Positions 41,534-45,765 of a stretch of DNA of 45,765 nucleotides are shown here, in pieces (the stretch's first letter is position 1; each line of letters starts with the position of its first letter). Under the pieces are notes generated by a model that was given only the letters and a program-made list of their open reading frames with translations, was not told the DNA's origin and did not search any database. Source of the DNA: Soonwooa sp. GTDB taxonomy: Bacteria; Bacteroidota; Bacteroidia; Flavobacteriales; Weeksellaceae. The DNA is taken from NCBI RefSeq assembly GCF_030151385.1, contig NZ_JASLDS010000070.1, positions 1 to 45,765 on the forward strand, written 5' to 3'. The translations under genes and the position numbers were made by a program.

Positions 41534-41541
41534 CAAAAATA
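41534..41541 (-). promoter_or_regulatory. -7 box for the Lrp-family gene
   Basis: The minus strand reads TATTTTTG, matching TAnnTTTG, 16 bases before the ATG. The pyr promoter starts 60 bases away on the other strand. Confidence 0.55.
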
Positions 41542-41601
41542 TAAAAAATGTTAACAAAAACAACAGTATGATAAAAAATGTTAAAAACTCTGAAAAATAT
41601 T

Positions 41602-41631
41602 TTTGAGAATTAATAGAAAAGTTTATCTTTG
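41602..41631 (+). promoter_or_regulatory. Promoter of the pyrB-car operon
   Basis: TTTG (41602-41605), an 18-base spacer and TATCTTTG (41624-41631) match the consensus. The leader peptide ATG lies only six bases after the -7 box, so the transcript may be nearly leaderless. Confidence 0.75.
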
Positions 41632-41637
41632 CAGCTA

Positions 41638-41706
41638 ATGAAAAAAGCATTATTGATATCATTAGATTTACCGGGCGTAAGCGCTCTTTACGATATTTTT
41701 AATTAA
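41638..41706 (+). CDS. pyrB operon leader peptide
   Basis: This 22-codon ORF begins MKKALLISLDL and ends ALYDIFN-stop. Its ATG is immediately after a consensus promoter and its TAA lies in the 5' arm of an intrinsic terminator. A ribosome reaching the end of the ORF would cover the stem and prevent it from forming, as in the UTP-sensing pyrBI leader of enteric bacteria. A small hairpin (CGTAA, 41676-41680, with TTACG, 41688-41692) and a T-rich stretch inside the ORF could make the polymerase pause when UTP is low. Its composition does not favour one amino acid, which suggests nucleotide sensing more than tRNA sensing. Confidence 0.72.
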   Translation: MKKALLISLDLPGVSALYDIFN

Positions 41707-41736
41707 AGCGAGGATTGTTGTCCTCGCTTTTTTTGT
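41705..41736 (+). terminator. Attenuator terminator upstream of pyrB
   Basis: A perfect 10-bp stem (AAAGCGAGGA, 41705-41714, with TCCTCGCTTT, 41721-41730) leads into T's. Its 5' arm overlaps the last two bases of the leader ORF stop codon. pyrB starts 20 bases further on. Confidence 0.92.
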
Positions 41737-41756
41737 GCTCAAAACTCAAAATATAG

Positions 41757-42647
41757 ATGTTTAATATTACACAACTTAGCCAAGAAAAGATTAACAAGAT
41801 CATCCAAGATGCCTTGGAAATCGCAGATGGAAAAAGCTTCAAAGCCAAGCAAGATATTTTTGTATCGAATTTGTTTTTTGAAGATAGTACAAGAACTAAA
41901 ACAAGCTTTGACATTGCTGAGCGAAAATTGGGACTTAAAGTAGTTCCGTTTGATGCATCGCACAGTTCGGTTAACAAAGGCGAAAGTCTTTATGATACTG
42001 TTAAGACAATTGAAAGTTTGGGTGTTAATTTGGTTGTGATTCGTCACAAGCAAGATCGCTTTTATGAAGATTTGAAGAATATCAATATTCCGATTATCAA
42101 CGCTGGCGACGGAACAGGGAATCATCCTTCTCAATGTATGCTAGATTTGGTGACAATCTATCAGGAATTTGGAAAATTCGAAGGTCTTAAAATTGGGATT
42201 GTTGGTGATGTTAAACACAGTCGTGTGGCTAACTCTAATGCTGAAGCTTTACGTCGCTTAGGAGCGAAAGTTTACTTCTCGGGTCCATCAAAATGGTTTG
42301 ATGAAGGCGCTATTATTAATGGGACTTTTTTAGGTTTTAGCGAAGTGGTTAAAGAAGTTGACGTTTTAATGTTGTTGAGAATTCAGCATGAAAGGCACGA
42401 TGCGAAAATGAGTTTTACAGCTGAAGAATATCATAAGAAATATGGTTTAACCAAAGAACGTGAAAAATTAATGAAACCAAATGCTATCATTATGCATCCG
42501 GCACCAATTAATAGAGGCGTTGAAATTGATACAGATTTGGTGGAATGCGAGCGTTCGAGGATTTTTAAACAAATGGAAAACGGCGTTTATGCAAGAATGG
42601 CAATTCTAAAAGACGCTTTGGAACAAAAAGGATTTGAGTTTGAATAA
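41757..42647 (+). CDS. pyrB: Aspartate carbamoyltransferase catalytic subunit
   Basis: This 296-residue enzyme makes carbamoyl aspartate, the committed step of pyrimidine synthesis. The carbamoyl phosphate motif is FEDSTRTKTSF (41-51). NHPSQCMLDL, GDVKHSRVANSN, LRIQHERH and MHPAPINRGVEID follow. No regulatory pyrI gene is next to it, so feedback by nucleotides through a separate subunit is not evident; control may rest on the attenuator upstream. It heads the operon with carA and carB, which make its substrate. Confidence 0.97.
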   Translation: MFNITQLSQEKINKIIQDALEIADGKSFKAKQDIFVSNLFFEDSTRTKTSFDIAERKLGLKVVPFDASHSSVNKGESLYDTVKTIESLGVNLVVIRHKQDRFYEDLKNINIPIINAGDGTGNHPSQCMLDLVTIYQEFGKFEGLKIGIVGDVKHSRVANSNAEALRRLGAKVYFSGPSKWFDEGAIINGTFLGFSEVVKEVDVLMLLRIQHERHDAKMSFTAEEYHKKYGLTKEREKLMKPNAIIMHPAPINRGVEIDTDLVECERSRIFKQMENGVYARMAILKDALEQKGFEFE

Positions 42648-42649
42648 AT

Positions 42650-42710
42650 TGTAAAATGTACTTAGTACGTTTGAAATAATAATTTAATAAAATACTTTGT
42701 ACATTTTACA
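42650..42710. repeat. 12-bp inverted repeat between pyrB and carA
   Basis: TGTAAAATGTAC (42650-42661) and GTACATTTTACA (42699-42710) are perfect inverse copies across 37 bases. They begin two bases after the pyrB stop codon. It has no T-run. Confidence 0.75.
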
Positions 42711-42734
42711 TCGTACAATGTGTAAGAAAGAAAA

Positions 42735-43832
42735 ATGAAAAAGAAATTAATATTAGAATCGGGTGAAGTATTCCACGGAACAGGTTTCGGAGCCAATTTG
42801 GATACCGATGGAGAAGTGGTTTTCAACACAGGAATGACAGGTTATCAGGAGTTGATTTCTGACCCATCGTACTGCGGACAAATCGTTTGTATGACGTATC
42901 CATTAATTGGAAATTACGGCATCAACCGCGACGATTATGAAAGTATCGAACCCGCAATCAAAGGTTTAATTGTAAAAGAAGTTTGCGATTTACCTTCAAA
43001 TTTCAGAACACAAATGGATTTGGATGAGTTTTTCCAAAAGAAAAATTTAAGCGGAATCTCTGGAATCGACACCAGAAAATTAACGAGAATTCTTCGTAAC
43101 AAAGGTGTTGTAAAAGGAAAAATCGTTAACGCTGATGCGGACGAGGCTGCAGTAATTTCAGAATTAAAAGGAACAAACTTCCCGACCAACCAAGTGGAAG
43201 TGGTTTCTACAAAAACACCTTACGCTGCTCCAGGAAGAGGCTTAAAAGTTGTTTTGGTGGATTTCGGTTCTAAGTTGGGTATTATCCGCGAGCTTTCTCA
43301 AAGAGATTGCGACATCACTGTGGTTTCTCAAGACACAACGGCAGAAGAAATTCTTTTGATGGATCCAGATGGTGTGATGCTTTCTAACGGTCCTGGCGAT
43401 CCAGAAGATGTTCCTCATGCATTGGAAATGATTCGCGGAATTTTAGGAAAAACTCCAATTTTCGGAATCTGTTTAGGACATCAATTAATCGCTTTGGCTT
43501 GTGGTGCTAAAACTTTTAAGCTAAAATTCGGACACAGAGGTGGAAACCATCCAGTGTTAGATTTAGAAAAAAATACGGTGGCAATAACTTCTCAAAATCA
43601 CGGTTACGCTGTTGACCAAGATTCTTTGAAAAACACAGACTTAATCGAAACTCACATCGCTCTTAACGATAGAACCAACGAAGGTGTAAAACATAAAATT
43701 CACCCTTGCTTCTCTGTACAATACCATCCAGAAGCAAGTCCAGGTCCAGAAGACGCGAATTATTTGTTTGATGAGTTTATTGATTTGATGAACCGAGAAT
43801 CGAGAGCCAAGAACCAAGAGGTAAAAATCTAA
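42735..43832 (+). CDS. carA: Carbamoyl-phosphate synthase small subunit
   Basis: This 365-residue glutaminase subunit supplies ammonia to CarB. The N-terminal domain (LESGEVFHGTGFGA, NTGMTGYQEL, ISGIDTRKLTR) is followed by a class I glutamine amidotransferase domain with the nucleophilic cysteine in IFGICLGHQLIAL and the His/Glu pair in VQYHPEASPGPED. The normal end of the protein is about ...FIDLM. The last 12 residues (NRESRAKNQEVKI region) are encoded by the left inverted repeat of the unit that carries the next gene, so the insertion has probably replaced the native end. Confidence 0.96.
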   Translation: MKKKLILESGEVFHGTGFGANLDTDGEVVFNTGMTGYQELISDPSYCGQIVCMTYPLIGNYGINRDDYESIEPAIKGLIVKEVCDLPSNFRTQMDLDEFFQKKNLSGISGIDTRKLTRILRNKGVVKGKIVNADADEAAVISELKGTNFPTNQVEVVSTKTPYAAPGRGLKVVLVDFGSKLGIIRELSQRDCDITVVSQDTTAEEILLMDPDGVMLSNGPGDPEDVPHALEMIRGILGKTPIFGICLGHQLIALACGAKTFKLKFGHRGGNHPVLDLEKNTVAITSQNHGYAVDQDSLKNTDLIETHIALNDRTNEGVKHKIHPCFSVQYHPEASPGPEDANYLFDEFIDLMNRESRAKNQEVKI

Positions 43833-44230
43833 AAATCGATTAAAAATGCACAATTTTGAGAATTTACTATTTTGGCAAAAGTCTATTCAATTAGCAAAAC
43901 AAGTTTATTTGGTTTGTCAGGATATTCCAAATGACGAAAAATTTGGATTAATATCTCAAATGAAACGTGCAGCTATTTCAATTTCATCAAATATTGCTGA
44001 AGGTTCAGGAAGAAACAGCAATAAAGAATTTAATCACTTTCTCGGAATTTCGTTAGGATCTGCATTTGAGTTACAAACGCAACTCATCTTAACAAAAGAA
44101 CTAAATCTTTTATCATCTGAAAAAATTGAAAGTCTTTTGAAAGAAATTTCCGAAATTCAAAAAATGATTTATTCATTTAAAAATAAGTTAATTATGTAAA
44201 TCTAAAAGCCTTGGCTCGTGAATCTCGGTT
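43791..44230. mobile_element. Inverted-repeat-bounded unit carrying the four-helix-bundle gene
   Basis: Imperfect 21-bp inverted repeats (43791-43811 and 44210-44230, 18 of 21 matching) flank the four-helix-bundle gene. A perfect 12-bp pair, GAGCCAAGAACC (43804-43815) with GGTTCTTGGCTC (44227-44238), overlaps them. The arms are built from GAGCCAAGA-like words. The unit separates carA from carB, which are adjacent in most genomes. No transposase is present; mobility is inferred. Confidence 0.6.
43846..44199 (+). CDS. Four-helix-bundle protein (S23 / TIGR02436 family)
   Basis: This 117-residue protein is entirely helical. It shows the pattern FENLLFWQKSIQLAKQVY, then QMKRAAISISSNIAEGSGR (about 38-56) and FLGISLGSAFELQTQL, which defines the family first found encoded in 23S rRNA intervening sequences and related to Avd of diversity-generating retroelements. 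Members are pentamers that may bind nucleic acid; the biological role is unknown. Its location between carA and carB inside an inverted-repeat unit suggests a passenger of a small element and not a carbamoyl-phosphate function. No reverse transcriptase is nearby. Confidence 0.9.
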   Translation: MHNFENLLFWQKSIQLAKQVYLVCQDIPNDEKFGLISQMKRAAISISSNIAEGSGRNSNKEFNHFLGISLGSAFELQTQLILTKELNLLSSEKIESLLKEISEIQKMIYSFKNKLIM

Positions 44231-44259
44231 CTTGGCTCATGGCTCTAGCATCTATAAAA

Positions 44260-45765
44260 ATGAAAAGAAACGACATAAAAACCATCCTAGTTATCGGTTC
44301 AGGTCCCATCATTATTGGTCAGGCTGCCGAATTCGATTATGCGGGAACTCAGGCTTGTCTTTCCTTAAAGGAAGAGGGCTACAAAGTTATTTTGATCAAC
44401 TCCAATCCGGCGACGATTATGACGGATGTGGAAATCGCAGATAAAGTGTATATCGAGCCGATTTCGCTTCAATTTGTGAGTCATATCATCAGAAAAGAGC
44501 GTCCAGATGCGCTTCTTCCGACTTTGGGAGGACAAACCGGACTGAATATGGCGGTTGAATTAGAGAAATCTGGAATCCTTGAAGAATGCAAAGTTGAAGT
44601 TCTTGGAACCAAGCTTTCTGCGATTAACAGAGCGGAGGACAGAGATTTGTTCCGTGAGTTGATGCGTGAATTAAATGAGCCAGTTCCAGATTCAGATATT
44701 GTACACACAGTTGAGGAATCGGTGGCTTTCGCGAATAGAATCGGTTATCCAGTTATCGTTCGTCCAGCTTTTACAATGGGAGGAACTGGTGGTGGAATCG
44801 CTTCCAATGAAACAGAATTAAGAGAAATTTCTGAACTAGGACTAAAATATTCTCCAGTAACCCAATGTTTGATTGAAAAATCAATTGCAGGTTTCAAAGA
44901 GATAGAATACGAAGTAATGCGTGATGCCAACGACAATGCAATTGTGGTTTGTAACATGGAAAACATAGATCCAGTGGGAGTTCACACGGGAGATTCTATT
45001 GTTGTGGCGCCGTCTCAAACACTTTCTGATAGAGAATATCAGTTGTTGAGAAATGCTTCACTTAAAATCATTAGAGCTTTAGGAATTGAAGGTGGTTGCA
45101 ACGTTCAGTTGGCTTTGGATCCGCACTCATTCAATTATTATATCATCGAGGTGAATCCGAGAGTTTCGCGTTCATCGGCTTTAGCATCGAAAGCGACTGG
45201 TTATCCGATTGCGAAAATCGCTGCTAAAATTGCTGTGGGTTTAACACTTGACGAAATCATGAATCCTGTTACTGGTACATCTTACGCTTGTTTCGAGCCT
45301 GCTTTGGATTATGTGGTAACAAAGTTCCCAAGATTCCCATTCGATAAGTTTGAAACAGCTGATAGAAGACTTTCAACACAGATGAAAGCAACGGGAGAAG
45401 TGATGGCAATCGGACGAAATTTCGAGGAATCTTTGCAAAAAGCGATTCGTTCTTTAGAAACAGGAATTCGACATATCGGACTTAAAACCAAGCAAGCAGA
45501 AGCTTTAACAGCGGAAGAAATCGAAAGAAGAATTCGAGTTTGTGATGACGAAAGATTGTTCATCATTGGTGATGCTTTGCGAAGAGGTTACGATTGGGAA
45601 ACGATTGTAGAATGGAGCAAAATTGATAAATTCTTTATTTGGAAAATCAAAAAACTAATTGATTTTGAAACAACAATTAAAGAAAATAAATTCAACAAAG
45701 ATATTTTACTTGAAGCTAAAAAATTAGGTTTCGCAGACCTAAATATCGCTCATCTTTGGGGAGTT
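44260..45765 (+). CDS. carB: Carbamoyl-phosphate synthase large subunit (3' partial)
   Basis: This is the first 502 codons of the large synthetase subunit, running off the window in frame. It begins MKRNDIKTILVIGSGPIIIGQAAEFDYAG, the standard start. The first ATP-grasp domain is complete, with RPAFTMGGTGGG, IEYEVMRDAND, DPVGVHTGDS, and NVQLALDP and EVNPRVSRSSALASKATGYPIAK in the second part. The remainder of the first half leads to the oligomerisation domain (SLETGIRHIGL onward). It depends on the operon promoter at 41602 or on a promoter in the inserted unit. Confidence 0.97.
   Translation, partial: MKRNDIKTILVIGSGPIIIGQAAEFDYAGTQACLSLKEEGYKVILINSNPATIMTDVEIADKVYIEPISLQFVSHIIRKERPDALLPTLGGQTGLNMAVELEKSGILEECKVEVLGTKLSAINRAEDRDLFRELMRELNEPVPDSDIVHTVEESVAFANRIGYPVIVRPAFTMGGTGGGIASNETELREISELGLKYSPVTQCLIEKSIAGFKEIEYEVMRDANDNAIVVCNMENIDPVGVHTGDSIVVAPSQTLSDREYQLLRNASLKIIRALGIEGGCNVQLALDPHSFNYYIIEVNPRVSRSSALASKATGYPIAKIAAKIAVGLTLDEIMNPVTGTSYACFEPALDYVVTKFPRFPFDKFETADRRLSTQMKATGEVMAIGRNFEESLQKAIRSLETGIRHIGLKTKQAEALTAEEIERRIRVCDDERLFIIGDALRRGYDWETIVEWSKIDKFFIWKIKKLIDFETTIKENKFNKDILLEAKKLGFADLNIAHLWGV

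Noticed and set aside
43846..44199. Diversity-generating retroelement (Avd-like protein)
   Set aside because: The fold is related, but there is no reverse transcriptase or template/variable repeat nearby.
44211..44444. Plus-strand ORF across the start of carB
   Set aside because: It is in another frame of carB, and carB starts at 44260 with a clear family N-terminus.

Overview
The window reads as chromosomal DNA of a flavobacterium, most likely of the Chryseobacterium group (Weeksellaceae). The base composition is AT-rich and start codons follow A-rich tracts instead of Shine-Dalgarno sites. Promoters match the Bacteroidota pattern TTTG, about 18-21 bases, TAnnTTTG. One secreted protein carries a type IX secretion sorting tail. 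The genus is inference; the phylum is well supported. Nothing looks like a phage, plasmid or insertion sequence. No rRNA, tRNA or CRISPR array was found.

Layout. 1-8.3 kb (+): the 3' part of a DEAD-box helicase with a DbpA-like tail, a DUF47/PiT phosphate uptake pair, a trans-prenyl diphosphate synthase with a small membrane protein, a GSCFA protein, a TatD nuclease and an acyltransferase. 8.3-13.1 kb (-): a RhlE-type helicase, a small lipoprotein, an outer-membrane barrel protein, obg, adk and hpt. 13.2-14.1 kb (+): a type IX secreted protein. 14.2-21.7 kb (+): a complete histidine operon, hisG-D-C-B-H-A-F-IE, preceded by a His-rich leader peptide and an intrinsic terminator. 21.9-27.5 kb: a third DEAD-box helicase, a diacylglycerol kinase family gene (-), dnaN and pheT. 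27.5-31.8 kb (-): a small unknown protein, acs and prpE. 32.2-41.1 kb (+): an arginine operon, GNAT-argG-argC-argD-argF'-argB-argE-argH. 41.1-41.5 kb (-): an Lrp/AsnC regulator. 41.6 kb to the end (+): a short leader peptide whose stop codon lies in a terminator stem, then pyrB, carA, a four-helix-bundle gene and the start of carB.

How the genes work together. The right third is a carbamoyl-phosphate hub. CarA/CarB make carbamoyl phosphate, PyrB spends it on pyrimidines and ArgF' spends it on arginine, with an Lrp-family regulator between the two operons. The residue that sets the substrate of ArgF' (position 90) is valine, which points to a succinylated arginine route as in Bacteroides fragilis. 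The his and pyr operons each begin with a promoter of the same spacing (TTTG-N18-TAnnTTTG), a tiny leader ORF and a terminator, so both look controlled by translation-coupled attenuation.

The most unusual material lies between genes. There are at least four families of short dispersed or palindromic repeats: the GGGCAGCTATTTCC type, a hairpin with flanking direct repeats, GTCCC/GGGAC palindromes, and TCGTAAATC/GATTTACGA repeats filling the gaps of the distal his operon. A 440-bp unit bounded by an imperfect inverted repeat carries the four-helix-bundle gene and sits between carA and carB, supplying the last residues of CarA.
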